Assembly (NCBI GenBank): GCA_002427885.1
Contig: DIZI01000018.1
Location: 1 to 64,000 of the forward strand
Source of the DNA: Paludibacter sp. UBA6032
Lineage (GTDB): Bacteria; Bacteroidota; Bacteroidia; Bacteroidales; Paludibacteraceae
DNA length: 64,000 bases
Direction: 5' to 3'
In this document: positions 15,732 through 25,238 of the stretch, piece after piece
How positions within the stretch are numbered: position 1 is the first letter of the stretch
Layout of the letters: each line of letters begins with the position of its first letter
Notes under the pieces: model-generated
Seen by the model: the letters and a program-made list of their open reading frames with translations, nothing else
What the model was told of the DNA's origin: nothing
Databases searched by the model: none
Program-made: the position numbers and the translations under genes

Positions 15732-16178
15732 ATGATTTTAGATACATTAGAAAATAGTGGATTGTACGAAAGAATCAACCCTCGCTTTAAAAAGGCTTTC
15801 GAATTTTTAAAAAGCAATGATTTGAAGACACTTCCACTTGGAAAAATTGAACTGGAAGGTTCCGATTTGTTTGTCAATGTGGTGGAAATTGCCGGTAAAA
15901 CTTCTGAACAAGCCCGCATGGAAACCCACAACCGATATATTGATATACAGATTCCATTAAATAAGAATGAAACCATGGGTTGGATTGCCGGAAATAAACT
16001 GACACAAACAATTGATCCGTATAATCCTGATAAAGATATTGCATTTTTTGCTGATAAAGCCTCGAATTTTATAACTGTTCAGCCTTTTGAATTCGTGGTT
16101 TTTTTCCCGGAAGATGGTCATCAACCGGGTATAGCTGAAGGAATGATACATAAAATTATTGTAAAGATTCTTGTCTAA
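15732..16178 (+). CDS. YhcH/YjgK/YiaL family protein (DUF386)
   Basis: 148-aa cupin-fold protein of the family that includes EbgC, YiaL and YhcH. Visible signatures are the histidine-containing metal-site segment METHNRYIDIQIPL (about 63-76) and the late VVFFPEDGHQPGIAEG segment with a second histidine. Family members occur with sialic-acid, sugar-acid or beta-galactosidase genes and are thought to act on or bind sugars; the substrate here is unknown. glgB follows after 100 bp in the same direction. A YiaK-like dehydrogenase lies about 4.4 kb upstream. Confidence 0.88.
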   Translation: MILDTLENSGLYERINPRFKKAFEFLKSNDLKTLPLGKIELEGSDLFVNVVEIAGKTSEQARMETHNRYIDIQIPLNKNETMGWIAGNKLTQTIDPYNPDKDIAFFADKASNFITVQPFEFVVFFPEDGHQPGIAEGMIHKIIVKILV

Positions 16179-16278
16179 AGATAGAGACTTATATTCTTAT
16201 ACCAAAAGAATGATCTTAATAAGCTCCTAAATGTGTGTTATTAATCAATTTTTTTCCTGCTACTTAAAAAAAGAAAGT

Positions 16279-18279
16279 ATGAAGAGTTTAGCGATAATAA
16301 AATCCGATCCCTGGTTAGCTCCCTATGAAGCTGCCATAAATGGACGTTATGAGTATTTTGAAAGTGTTGAAAAAAAATTGGTGGTTGAGGGTCAGACTTT
16401 ATCAGATTTTGCATCCGGTTACTTGTATTTTGGTTTACATCGCTTATCCGATGGTTGGGTTTTCAGGGAATGGGCTCCAAACGCCACTGCTATTTTCTTA
16501 ATCGGCGATTTCAATAACTGGCAGCGCCGGACTGATTATCAACTAAAGAAGTTACAAAACGGAATTTGGGAAATTCGTCTGCCCGATTATGCCATGGCAC
16601 ATTCGCAACTTTATAAATTGTTGGTGGAATGGGAAGGTGGAAGCGGCGAACGTATCCCGGCATGGGCTCGTAGAGTGGTACAAGATGATGTAACCAAAAT
16701 ATTCAGTGCACAGGTTTGGAATACCTTTCAACCCTATGTTTTTAAAAACACCAAATTCAAACCTCAAACAGAACCTCTTCTTATTTATGAATGCCATATT
16801 GGAATGTCAAGTTCCGAAGAAAAAGTCTCCACATACGAAGAGTTTCGCAAAACGGTTCTGCCGAGAGTTGCCCGTGGCGGTTACAATTGCATTCAAATAA
16901 TGGCTATTCAGGAACATCCTTATTATGGATCTTTCGGTTATCATGTTTCCAGTTTTTTTGCTGCATCCTCCCGATTCGGAACACCCGAAGAACTAAAGCA
17001 TTTAATTGACGATGCTCATGGTATGGGTATATCAGTCATCATGGATATTGTACATTCTCATGCTGTCCGGAACGAAGTAGAAGGCCTGGGTCGTTTTGAT
17101 GGATCGCCATATCAATATTTTCATGGTGGTGAACGTCGTGAACATCCAGCCTGGGATTCACTCTGTTTTGATTATGCCAAACCATCGGTTTTACATTTTT
17201 TACTTTCCAATTGTAAATTCTGGCTGGAAGAATATCATTTTGATGGATACCGTTTCGATGGTGTAACATCCATGTTGTATCGCAGTCATGGATTAGGTGA
17301 AGATTTCAACGGTTATGAATCATATTACAATATGAATCAGGATGGTGATGCCATTTGTTACCTCACTTTGGCCAATAAGTTAATTCATCAAATCAATCCG
17401 AATGCTATTACCGTGGCCGAAGAAGTAAGCGGTATGCCCGGTTTAGCTACAAAAGTGGAAGATGGTGGTATAGGATTTGATTACCGAATGGCCATGGGTA
17501 TTCCCGATTTCTGGATTAAACTGATAAAAGAAGTAAAGGATGAAGACTGGAAAGTGGGACAAATCTTTTGGGAACTGACCAACAGGCGTGCCGATGAAAA
17601 AACTATCAGTTATGCCGAAAGCCACGATCAGGCTTTGGTAGGTGATAAAACCATTATTTTCCGTTTAATAGATGCTGAAATGTATTGGCACATGCAACGG
17701 GGTGATAGTACCTTAATTGTCGATAGAGGTGTGGCTTTGCATAAAATGATCCGGCTTGTCACGGCAACAACCATCAACGGCGGATACCTGAACTTTATGG
17801 GAAACGAGTTCGGACATCCCGAATGGATCGATTTTCCACGTGAAGGAAACGGTTGGTCTCATAAATACGCCCGCCGACAGTGGGAACTGGTCGATAATGA
17901 TAAAACACTGTATAATGCGCTCGGACGATTTGATAATGCCATGATTGGGTTGATAAATTCTGTAAAAGAATTCAATGTCCAGCCTATTTTACAACTTTGG
18001 GATAATGAAGGTGATCAGGTTATGGCGTATCAACGTGGTAATCTGATTTTTGTATTTAACTTCAACGGCACCAAATCATTTACCGATTATGGAATTTTAG
18101 CCGATAAGGGAGCTTATAAGATTATACTCAACACTGACGAAACCCGGTTTGGCGGGTTCAATCTGATTGACGAAAGTGTAACACACTTTACAGCTCCGGC
18201 TACCAAGGACTCCTTTGGGAAAGAATGGTTGAAACTCTATATACCGGCACGTACGGCATTTGTGTTGAAAAAACAATAA
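16279..18279 (+). CDS. glgB: 1,4-alpha-glucan branching enzyme
   Basis: GH13 enzyme that introduces alpha-1,6 branches into glycogen. The start at 16279 (after AAGAAAG) gives 666 aa; an upstream in-frame ATG at 16231 would add 16 residues lacking family support. Domain order is an N-terminal CBM48-like module (RLSDGWVFREWAPNAT, FNNWQ), the GH13 barrel with DIVHSHA, GYRFDGVTS with nucleophile Asp327, VAEEVSG with acid/base Glu381, and ESHDQALVG with Asp450, then a C-terminal beta domain. It ends at a perfect 20-bp terminator. No glgA or glgC of standard size is nearby. Confidence 0.96.
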   Translation: MKSLAIIKSDPWLAPYEAAINGRYEYFESVEKKLVVEGQTLSDFASGYLYFGLHRLSDGWVFREWAPNATAIFLIGDFNNWQRRTDYQLKKLQNGIWEIRLPDYAMAHSQLYKLLVEWEGGSGERIPAWARRVVQDDVTKIFSAQVWNTFQPYVFKNTKFKPQTEPLLIYECHIGMSSSEEKVSTYEEFRKTVLPRVARGGYNCIQIMAIQEHPYYGSFGYHVSSFFAASSRFGTPEELKHLIDDAHGMGISVIMDIVHSHAVRNEVEGLGRFDGSPYQYFHGGERREHPAWDSLCFDYAKPSVLHFLLSNCKFWLEEYHFDGYRFDGVTSMLYRSHGLGEDFNGYESYYNMNQDGDAICYLTLANKLIHQINPNAITVAEEVSGMPGLATKVEDGGIGFDYRMAMGIPDFWIKLIKEVKDEDWKVGQIFWELTNRRADEKTISYAESHDQALVGDKTIIFRLIDAEMYWHMQRGDSTLIVDRGVALHKMIRLVTATTINGGYLNFMGNEFGHPEWIDFPREGNGWSHKYARRQWELVDNDKTLYNALGRFDNAMIGLINSVKEFNVQPILQLWDNEGDQVMAYQRGNLIFVFNFNGTKSFTDYGILADKGAYKIILNTDETRFGGFNLIDESVTHFTAPATKDSFGKEWLKLYIPARTAFVLKKQ

Positions 18280-18300
18280 TGCAAATTCATATGATTAACA

Positions 18301-18350
18301 AAAGCAAAGCAGTCAATTATCAAAATAATTGACTGCTTTGCTTTTTGATC
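18301..18350. terminator. Strong bidirectional terminator, glgB / PUL end
   Basis: A perfect 20-bp inverted repeat (18301-18320 with 18325-18344) around the tetraloop CAAA, flanked by T-rich tails on both strands. It separates the plus-strand glgB from the minus-strand hydrolase. Confidence 0.92.
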
Positions 18351-18369
18351 ATATTTCCGTTGATAAAAC

Positions 18370-21054
18370 TTATTTTAGTTTCACCAACCGCAGATAATCC
18401 AGCATGGCCTGATTGATTTCAATATTCATATTCTCGTTTTCAGGTAAAAATTCCAGTTTTATCGAATGTTTACCTGATTTCAGTTGCACATGAATGACAT
18501 TGCTGTCTCCCCAGTTCGACCACTCTTCATTACCGCGCTGAGGGAATACCTGGGCTCCCTGCCTGATATCGTCCACAAACAAGGTTCGTAGGGCACATTT
18601 ATTCTCCGTGTTGGTCGGGCCGTTTCCATTGGCATAATGCCAATCGATGGCATAAAGCCCATCAGCGGGGACATTAAAATCAAAACCAACGATCCTGTTT
18701 TTATTTCGGCTAATCTCAACAAATCCGGTTCCGGAAAAACCATGATAAGGCAGGTTTGATTTTGGGAAATAATTTTCAATTTCAAAAATGCTGATATTGC
18801 TTTCGGGATAAACTTCGATAGGCTCACCTGCAAATGATGTTAAACCTGTTTTATCAATCGCCATAACCTGAAATTCCCCGGTTACATCTGCCGGAATTTC
18901 CATTGAAGTAGCCAAAGTTTCTTTCCAGACACGACTGTCTTTTATAATTCTGTAATTCGCTGCTCCTTCAATTGCCGTCCATATCAGTTTTCTATTTTCA
19001 AATTTTGCAACGGGCATCAGAGGTGAAAATTCATTCTTTACAAGATGAATTGGTTGTTTCTCAAATTCATTGTTTGCCAACATTATTTTCACTTTGTGTT
19101 TTCCTGAAAGAGTTGCAGAAACCATGGGTTCTTTTTGAATTTTCCCATCCAACAGAAATGAAGCTATTTTGTTTCCAAAACCGCTCAATTCAATTTCCAA
19201 AATTGCTTTCCTGTATTTAAAGTTATCCAGTTTCCGGGTTGCCGACATCACTTTGGGAATAAAAGGTTCAAACTTTAAACCCTTCTCTTCGAAACGAATA
19301 CCAAACAATACTTTGTGAACAATGCTTATATTGCCCGACAAGCTCCAGAGCATATTGCTCGAATTGATTTGCGTACCTGCCCAGTCACCATTATCCGCCA
19401 CAAAATTTTCTTTGTTAGTCAGAAACATACCTGCAGCCCTGTAAATTGCCGCGATACTATGTAACACACTACTTTCGTTTCCGGTTTTTGCTCCGGCCCA
19501 CATCCAATAAGTTTGTACAAAAGGCCAAACTGCATTATTGTGATAAGGTGGAATATCACCAATTTGTGGAAAAATACATGAAATGCCGTAATCGACCACC
19601 GGTATGTTTTGAACCACTTCTTTCTGGCGAGCCGGATCAGCCACGTCAAAAACCACGGTTAATGCTTCGCCCAATGCTTCAGAACGTGGTGACAATAGTT
19701 GAGAATTTCTTCCGTAAAGGTATTGTCCATAATATTTCTTTTCAGGCATCCAAAGGTATTGGTTGATGCCATCTTTTATCTTTTGTGCTTCAACATTGAA
19801 TTTTGTTCCGGTTTGCTTTTCGTTCATCAAGTCAGCCATGCGGCTTGCCACAGTCAACGCACGGTAATGCAGAGCATTCGTTCCTAAATTTTTACTTTCG
19901 AAAATATCTACCGGTTGCATCCATCGTGGATAGGTTTGTTCGCGCCAGTCGAGAAACGATGATTCGCCTTTTACCAGTCCTGTTTTTAGGTCATGGTCCA
20001 CCAGAATATCATCTTCAATCGAATTTTTGATGATTGGATATACTTTCTTCAGCCAGTTTTTATCGCCTGTCACTTTATAAATTTCCCAGGCTGCCACGGC
20101 CCAAATCATGCGATCTGTCGAAGCAGGCCAGGCACCACCGGTTCCCGTGTCCTGAACAATCCGTCCGTTGGCGTTTACTTTGCGCATCAGGCTGTTTTCC
20201 GAAACTTTGGGCTGCATATACGCCATGGAAAGTATAATACTGTAACTCACGTCCCGTGTCCAAACGCCGGGCCAATCGATGCCGGTGCGCAGGGTGCTGT
20301 CTTTTTCGATGGCATTCTGCATTTCTTCCACCGACATGTTATAAATGGCATTTTCAAGCAGAGCAGGCGATTGATAGCGGGGAAAAGCATTAATATCTTT
20401 ACTTAGTTTCCATGTTTTAACCGTACTTGCTTCCTCCGTTTTTGGATTGATTTTCATCAGCACTTCGTAAATGCCATCACCATCGTGGTCGGTCAATTCC
20501 AGGTCTTTATGATAGGTGAGATTATCGAAATTCCAAACCATAGGCGCCGTATTGCCCACCACATACACAGCTTTAAAATCTGCTTTGTAAATCTTTGTTC
20601 CGTTGAAATTAGTATAATAACCTGATTTTTCAAACTGAGCAAAGACAGGACGCATATCCAACCGGATTTTCAACAGAGTATTCGGTTTCAGATACGAATT
20701 TGCAGGAATCACCTGCGAATCAATACGCTGATTTCCAAATGTAATAACCGGAGTTTCACAGTTCCCTGTCAGGCAAACAAACTCATGATTTACACCCGGC
20801 AGCATTTCATTATCCAGACCATTAATTGAAAACTTGAACGTTATGCGCGGGCTTTTAAATTCAGTAGCCATGCTCTGGTAATCAGATTGCAGCTCGGTGG
20901 ATGATAAAGCCTTGGCGGTATATTTTCCCTGAACAACCTGCCGATCGGTAATGGTGAATGCTGGCGAATGGTAAATAATGGTGGAAGACTGGGAAAAAGC
21001 AACTGTATGTATCGCAACAATAACAAAAGTAATAAACAATCTATTTTTAATCAT
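18370..21054 (-). CDS. Exported six-hairpin glycoside hydrolase with C-terminal carbohydrate-binding-like domain
   Basis: 894-aa secreted protein (signal peptide ending HTVAFSQ). Residues about 25-220 look beta-rich and include a Ca-binding-like loop DHDGDGIYE. Residues about 240-600 resemble an (alpha/alpha)6 barrel of the GH63/GH15/glycogen-debranching type: DWPGVWTRDVSYSI, GGAWPASTDRMIWAVAAWEI, SSFLDWREQTYPRWMQP, SEALGEAL and YHNNAVWPFVQTYWMW. A fibronectin-like stretch (about 700-760) and a CBM6/35-like C terminus follow. The exact GH family is uncertain. Its place after a GH66 dextranase suggests exo-cleavage of alpha-1,6-gluco-oligosaccharides, as in glucodextranases, but that is inference. 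It has its own promoter element at 21083. Confidence 0.72.
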   Translation of the reverse strand: MIKNRLFITFVIVAIHTVAFSQSSTIIYHSPAFTITDRQVVQGKYTAKALSSTELQSDYQSMATEFKSPRITFKFSINGLDNEMLPGVNHEFVCLTGNCETPVITFGNQRIDSQVIPANSYLKPNTLLKIRLDMRPVFAQFEKSGYYTNFNGTKIYKADFKAVYVVGNTAPMVWNFDNLTYHKDLELTDHDGDGIYEVLMKINPKTEEASTVKTWKLSKDINAFPRYQSPALLENAIYNMSVEEMQNAIEKDSTLRTGIDWPGVWTRDVSYSIILSMAYMQPKVSENSLMRKVNANGRIVQDTGTGGAWPASTDRMIWAVAAWEIYKVTGDKNWLKKVYPIIKNSIEDDILVDHDLKTGLVKGESSFLDWREQTYPRWMQPVDIFESKNLGTNALHYRALTVASRMADLMNEKQTGTKFNVEAQKIKDGINQYLWMPEKKYYGQYLYGRNSQLLSPRSEALGEALTVVFDVADPARQKEVVQNIPVVDYGISCIFPQIGDIPPYHNNAVWPFVQTYWMWAGAKTGNESSVLHSIAAIYRAAGMFLTNKENFVADNGDWAGTQINSSNMLWSLSGNISIVHKVLFGIRFEEKGLKFEPFIPKVMSATRKLDNFKYRKAILEIELSGFGNKIASFLLDGKIQKEPMVSATLSGKHKVKIMLANNEFEKQPIHLVKNEFSPLMPVAKFENRKLIWTAIEGAANYRIIKDSRVWKETLATSMEIPADVTGEFQVMAIDKTGLTSFAGEPIEVYPESNISIFEIENYFPKSNLPYHGFSGTGFVEISRNKNRIVGFDFNVPADGLYAIDWHYANGNGPTNTENKCALRTLFVDDIRQGAQVFPQRGNEEWSNWGDSNVIHVQLKSGKHSIKLEFLPENENMNIEINQAMLDYLRLVKLK

Positions 21055-21082
21055 ATTTTTAAAATTTCCGGGTTGTGAAACA

Positions 21083-21090
21083 CAAAGTTA
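21083..21090 (-). promoter_or_regulatory. -7 element for the six-hairpin hydrolase
   Basis: TAACTTTG on the minus strand, 28 bases before the start codon. No clear -33 element is seen. Confidence 0.45.
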
Positions 21091-21228
21091 GTGTAATAAA
21101 AAAAAACTATTATTGAACGAATTGAAATCATTTTAAAGACCGAAAACGGTTGATTTGCTTCTTGATTTCAAACTTCTTAAATTTATTTTAATAATAATCT
21201 GAAGGAAAAAAATATTTGGAAGAAGTAA

Positions 21229-22998
21229 TTAATATTCAACCACTACCATATCCCAATACCGCAATTCAGGAAGGATAAAGCTGACTTTATTACCAACCTG
21301 ATTAAAATTCAACTGACGGGAAGCACCACCAGCAAAATCTGGAGTCGCCACCCATATTTTTTTCACGGTGGATGGGATTGTCAAGAGCAATTTCGCATCT
21401 TTTATCGTAGCCGGCATTACCTGAATACCGTTCTTATCCCTCCATTCCTGTGTTGTGGAGTTGGAAAAATTTACAAAATGAATAAGTTGTTTGTTATCAA
21501 ACTTTTTACCAAAAACAGCCACTTTGCCCTGAGATGCAGGCCATGCTTCAATTCCTATTTTAGAATCGGTTGAAGAAATGCTTACCGTATTGAATGTACC
21601 TCCATCACGTAACAGATTCTGATAAGCCACCAGAAAATCATAATAATTAACCAATGATTCTTTTAAATCATCCTTCATGGTCAGATTATTATTCGGGAAA
21701 TATTCTTTACAAAGCATGTGTTCCCCCAATTCAAGATGATCACCTCCAAAAGCGAAGATGACAGAATTGGTCAGCAAAATTGAAGGCGTATTGAAATATC
21801 CCGGATTGTTGGCATTGTCGTAATTCATATAAGCAGCCAACACTGTGTTTTTAGTATTATTGCTCAGTATGTTATTTTGCTTGATGATGTTTACCAAATC
21901 ACTGAAACTGTCGGAAGGACTCCACACTTCGGAATACAGAAAATCAGTACCAGATTCAGCAATTCCTTGCTGACCGTATTGCGCCACAGCATTCATAACA
22001 TTGTATTTTACCGGAATAGCTGTTTTAATAGCATCAATATACGATTTGAACGAACCAGCCAGATTTTCAGATGTTCCATCGTATTTGTAGCGAATGCCAC
22101 GGTCACCTACCTGATCCATGTGATAGCCATCAAAGTCAAGGTACTTATACACGTTCCTGGTTTCATTTATCATGTAATTCTGCCAATTACTATTTCCCGG
22201 ATCAAGGAAATATAAATTACTGATAAAAGGGGAATTGAGTGAAAATAAATCGATGTTGGAATGGGTGTTATCGGTATAGATATACCATTCCTTGCTTACA
22301 CCATCAGCTTCGGCATTATTCCACGCTCCATAAACCAAATCATAGAACATGGTTTTCATATTAAAGCTATGAGCTGTGCTGATATACTTTTGAACGGTGC
22401 TGAAATAGATGTCGCGGTTGGCAATGTCTTTCCAGGTAGTAGCAGGTACAGAACCATTCAGTGGCAGCGGCTTGTGATGCTTGTTTTGCCAATCGTAAAA
22501 CTGCAAACCATTAATATGATACCGGCTCAGGTTGCTAATTACAGAATGAATAGTTGCATCATCAATTGATCCAAAAGACGATAGGAAACCGTATCGGGGA
22601 AACTTAGTCCAATCGGAAGACACATCAATTCCTATTGTAGCATAAATAGTTTCAACATTATCTGTAATTGAATATATCTCAGCCATATATCCCCGATAAT
22701 CATCTGCCGGTGATTGCCATTGCCAGGAAGATGCAGTGAGAGGAACATCAGAAACAATGGTATTATCATATTTATAACGCACTTTAGCCGAAGCAGGTAG
22801 TGTTGTATTATCGATCGTAAAACTAACCACATCACCCGGTTTATACATTGCCTTATCTATTGAAATTGAAACATTTGTATATGTGGGAGTTGCCAGATTA
22901 GATGGGGCATTCGGTATTATTTCGGTCGAGTTGCCATTGCAGCTGAATGTAGCCAGAATAAGAACTATTACAGTTATATTTTTGATTTTTGAAGTCAT
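21229..22998 (-). CDS. GH66 endo-dextranase, lipoprotein
   Basis: 589-aa lipoprotein (lipobox ATFSC, Cys20), so probably on the cell surface. An N-terminal Ig-like domain (about 40-125) precedes a GH66 barrel. GH66 hallmarks are YDWQNKHHKPLP, DGYHMDQVGDRG with the predicted nucleophile Asp295, LYSEVW with predicted acid/base Glu357, and GGDHLELGEHMLCKEYFPN. The enzyme would cut internal alpha-1,6 linkages of dextran and release isomalto-oligosaccharides for the SusCD porter. The long insert of cycloisomalto-oligosaccharide glucanotransferases is absent, which favours a dextranase. It strongly sets the predicted substrate of this PUL. Confidence 0.93.
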   Translation of the reverse strand: MTSKIKNITVIVLILATFSCNGNSTEIIPNAPSNLATPTYTNVSISIDKAMYKPGDVVSFTIDNTTLPASAKVRYKYDNTIVSDVPLTASSWQWQSPADDYRGYMAEIYSITDNVETIYATIGIDVSSDWTKFPRYGFLSSFGSIDDATIHSVISNLSRYHINGLQFYDWQNKHHKPLPLNGSVPATTWKDIANRDIYFSTVQKYISTAHSFNMKTMFYDLVYGAWNNAEADGVSKEWYIYTDNTHSNIDLFSLNSPFISNLYFLDPGNSNWQNYMINETRNVYKYLDFDGYHMDQVGDRGIRYKYDGTSENLAGSFKSYIDAIKTAIPVKYNVMNAVAQYGQQGIAESGTDFLYSEVWSPSDSFSDLVNIIKQNNILSNNTKNTVLAAYMNYDNANNPGYFNTPSILLTNSVIFAFGGDHLELGEHMLCKEYFPNNNLTMKDDLKESLVNYYDFLVAYQNLLRDGGTFNTVSISSTDSKIGIEAWPASQGKVAVFGKKFDNKQLIHFVNFSNSTTQEWRDKNGIQVMPATIKDAKLLLTIPSTVKKIWVATPDFAGGASRQLNFNQVGNKVSFILPELRYWDMVVVEY

Positions 22999-23178
22999 AG
23001 AGGATTGTTTCTTTTATCCAACAACGTTTGAATTGGAAGAGTTTTTAATAATTAGATATTATATAAATTAGTTGAATACTGAATTTTCAATTTTAAATTT
23101 TCAAGATCAGAATGATTGATAAATAATAAAGTCTATTTAGTACACAACTAAGTAAAAATAAAAATTGTTTGCAATTCT

Positions 23179-23550
23179 TCATAAACTTTCAAGCCATTTC
23201 ATAGCTGCATTTTCTTCCTGAAACGCTCTTATCGGAATGCCTTTGTTATAGCAGGTACATTCTAAGAAGGAATAGAAATCCCAATCTTCGTTATTTGCGA
23301 TGTAGGCTGTTGGAATATACCTTAATTCGGTGTCAATATTATCAAAATGAGTTGAAAACCAACAATATGCTTCTCCAATTGAAATTCTGTTTTTTGACAG
23401 TCGATTATCGAAAACCATTTTGTATTTCAGCTCTTTTGCTTTCAACATAATTTTCAATCCCATTGCAACAGCTTCTTCTGTTATTATTTCACCCGTCGTT
23501 ATAACATCAATCGTTTGGTTCTTTGAATTTATTTCATAAGTATACTTCAT
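23179..23550 (-). CDS. STAS-like hypothetical protein
   Basis: 123-aa soluble protein without a signal peptide. The pattern is an opening beta-strand (YTYEINSKNQTIDVITTGEI), a helix (TEEAVAMGLKIMLKAKEL), a strand (YKMVFDNRLSK), another helix and the strand RYIPTAYIANN. It resembles the STAS/SpoIIAA-like fold often annotated in Bacteroidota and Proteobacteria. A phosphorylatable serine is not obvious. It is flanked by the GH66 gene downstream and the SusE/F-like gene upstream, beyond a terminator at 23701. A link to the PUL is therefore positional only. A small regulatory or anti-sigma-antagonist-like role is possible but unproven. Confidence 0.6.
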   Translation of the reverse strand: MKYTYEINSKNQTIDVITTGEIITEEAVAMGLKIMLKAKELKYKMVFDNRLSKNRISIGEAYCWFSTHFDNIDTELRYIPTAYIANNEDWDFYSFLECTCYNKGIPIRAFQEENAAMKWLESL

Positions 23551-23700
23551 GTTTTATTTTTTGTCCTTTTAAATACTTATTTAGCTGTTTTACCACTGCA
23601 TAAGCAATTGCGCTTTACTTGATTTTAAATGATAAATTTACAATGCACATTGACAAGAATATATAACATATATAATGCCTATTGAAAAAAATATATTTAT

Positions 23701-23737
23701 AAAGGGTCACCCGATATGAAATCAGGCGACCCTTTTT
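23701..23737. terminator. Terminator after the SusCDE-like genes
   Basis: Stem AAAGGGTC-CC / GG-GACCCTTT with one mismatch or wobble. It is T-rich on both sides: TTTTTT on plus, and TTTATAAATATATTTTTTT on minus. It lies between the SusE/F-like gene and the STAS-like gene, so the susC transcript probably ends or is attenuated here. Confidence 0.75.
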
Positions 23738-23759
23738 TCATTTATTGAAAACTAAATAC

Positions 23760-25205
23760 TTATTGATTTACAAAACTCAAAGATAATGTTTCAATATTAG
23801 CCGTTATCACATAATTTCCGGCTGTAGTAATTGTCCATTTGTTATCATCAGCTTGTCCGCCAATATGCCGGTACATGTGGGTATCGTCCGTACGCATATA
23901 CATATCCTGACCCCAATCGCTATTGCGGTTAACAGGAAACTTAAATGCTCCTGCAAGCATTGGCCCCGAGTATGTAAAGATACAACCATCTGTAGCATCT
24001 TCAGTCATTTCAATGGCACTAGTTATAGTCCAACCAATCGGAGTTGCATCCCCTACCATATATAATTTTTCGCGAGACATGCTGATAGAGTTATCCAGAA
24101 GATTCAAAGTAATTGTGTAATAACCTTTTTTTGCGATAGTCCATTTATCATCACCGGCCGTTCCTCCAACATGTAAATACATATGTGTGTCATCTACCTT
24201 TTCAAACATATCCTGACCCCAATCAGCATTTCTATTAACAGGAAATTTGAATTCACCGGCTTTCATAACACCCTGATAGGTAAAGATAAACGGATTCGTT
24301 GTATTTTGTACCAACGGAGTGGCATTGGAAATATCCCAACCATTTGGAGATGCATCACCTACTATGTAAATTGTACTGTAGGCCGGTAAATCCACCTTGC
24401 CAAATGTGATTGACTTATCAAGCAAACTAACTATAATTTTATAAACAGCCGCTTCTGTAATATTAAACTGATCATCGGGATCGCTATCGGCTGTACGCAG
24501 AACAATATGGTTGTTGTCCGTACCTTTATTATATGAAGGGAGTAATTGACCCAATGTGGTGATTAATTTAAATGAACCTACACCCAATGAACCCAGATAA
24601 ACAAATACTGTCGGATCACTTTGAGGTTTGAGTTCAAGGGCATTATTCAAATCAGTCCCTTTGGGAGATGCACTTCCATATAAATAAAGTGTTTTGCTAA
24701 CCGGTTGATAAGGTTTAACAGAAACGTTTATTACCGGTGATGTTTCACCTGCAGTTGGTGTAGAGTAAATAGTAGAAATAATACGAGCTTCGAGATCAAC
24801 TGCCGTACCCGGAGTACATTGCCAGTGAATCAGTAAACTGTCATTCAAATCACCTACATTGAAACTTTTGGCGTAAATCCCCTTACCCATATCAAAAGTG
24901 ATAGCTTTGGAAAAATCATTCCCTTTTTTATCAACCTGAAGCGAATAAGAAATAGCTGCACCCGTTCCGTTATTTGTTCCGGATGTCCAGGTCAGATTAA
25001 AGGCCTCGCTTTGCACATTTTTTTGAGTCAGTTCCACAGTAGCTTTCGAAGCTGTCAAAGACAGGGCTCCCGCTTTTACAACATTATCGGGTAATTCCTG
25101 ATCGCAGGCCGAGAATGTCAGAAGTGACAAAACCAGTATCAACGATATTCCGCTGTATTTAATGAGTTTATTTTTCAAAACTTCTGTTTTATTTATTTTT
25201 TTCAT
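23760..25205 (-). CDS. SusE/SusF-like surface glycan-binding lipoprotein
   Basis: 481-aa lipoprotein (lipobox TFSAC, Cys34). After an N-terminal SusE-type Ig-like domain (about 42-165) come three beta-sandwich modules of the SusE/F starch-binding kind, each opening with LYLYG/IYIVG/LYMVGD...GW. The second and third modules are close copies: both contain KFPVNRN-DWGQDM, DDTHMY-H-GG and DKWTI/NKWTI. It would hold alpha-glucan chains at the surface for the adjacent SusCD complex. It follows susD by 33 bp in the same operon. Confidence 0.9.
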   Translation of the reverse strand: MKKINKTEVLKNKLIKYSGISLILVLSLLTFSACDQELPDNVVKAGALSLTASKATVELTQKNVQSEAFNLTWTSGTNNGTGAAISYSLQVDKKGNDFSKAITFDMGKGIYAKSFNVGDLNDSLLIHWQCTPGTAVDLEARIISTIYSTPTAGETSPVINVSVKPYQPVSKTLYLYGSASPKGTDLNNALELKPQSDPTVFVYLGSLGVGSFKLITTLGQLLPSYNKGTDNNHIVLRTADSDPDDQFNITEAAVYKIIVSLLDKSITFGKVDLPAYSTIYIVGDASPNGWDISNATPLVQNTTNPFIFTYQGVMKAGEFKFPVNRNADWGQDMFEKVDDTHMYLHVGGTAGDDKWTIAKKGYYTITLNLLDNSISMSREKLYMVGDATPIGWTITSAIEMTEDATDGCIFTYSGPMLAGAFKFPVNRNSDWGQDMYMRTDDTHMYRHIGGQADDNKWTITTAGNYVITANIETLSLSFVNQ

Positions 25206-25238
25206 ATTTTCTGTCTTTATATAATGGTTAAACAGCGA

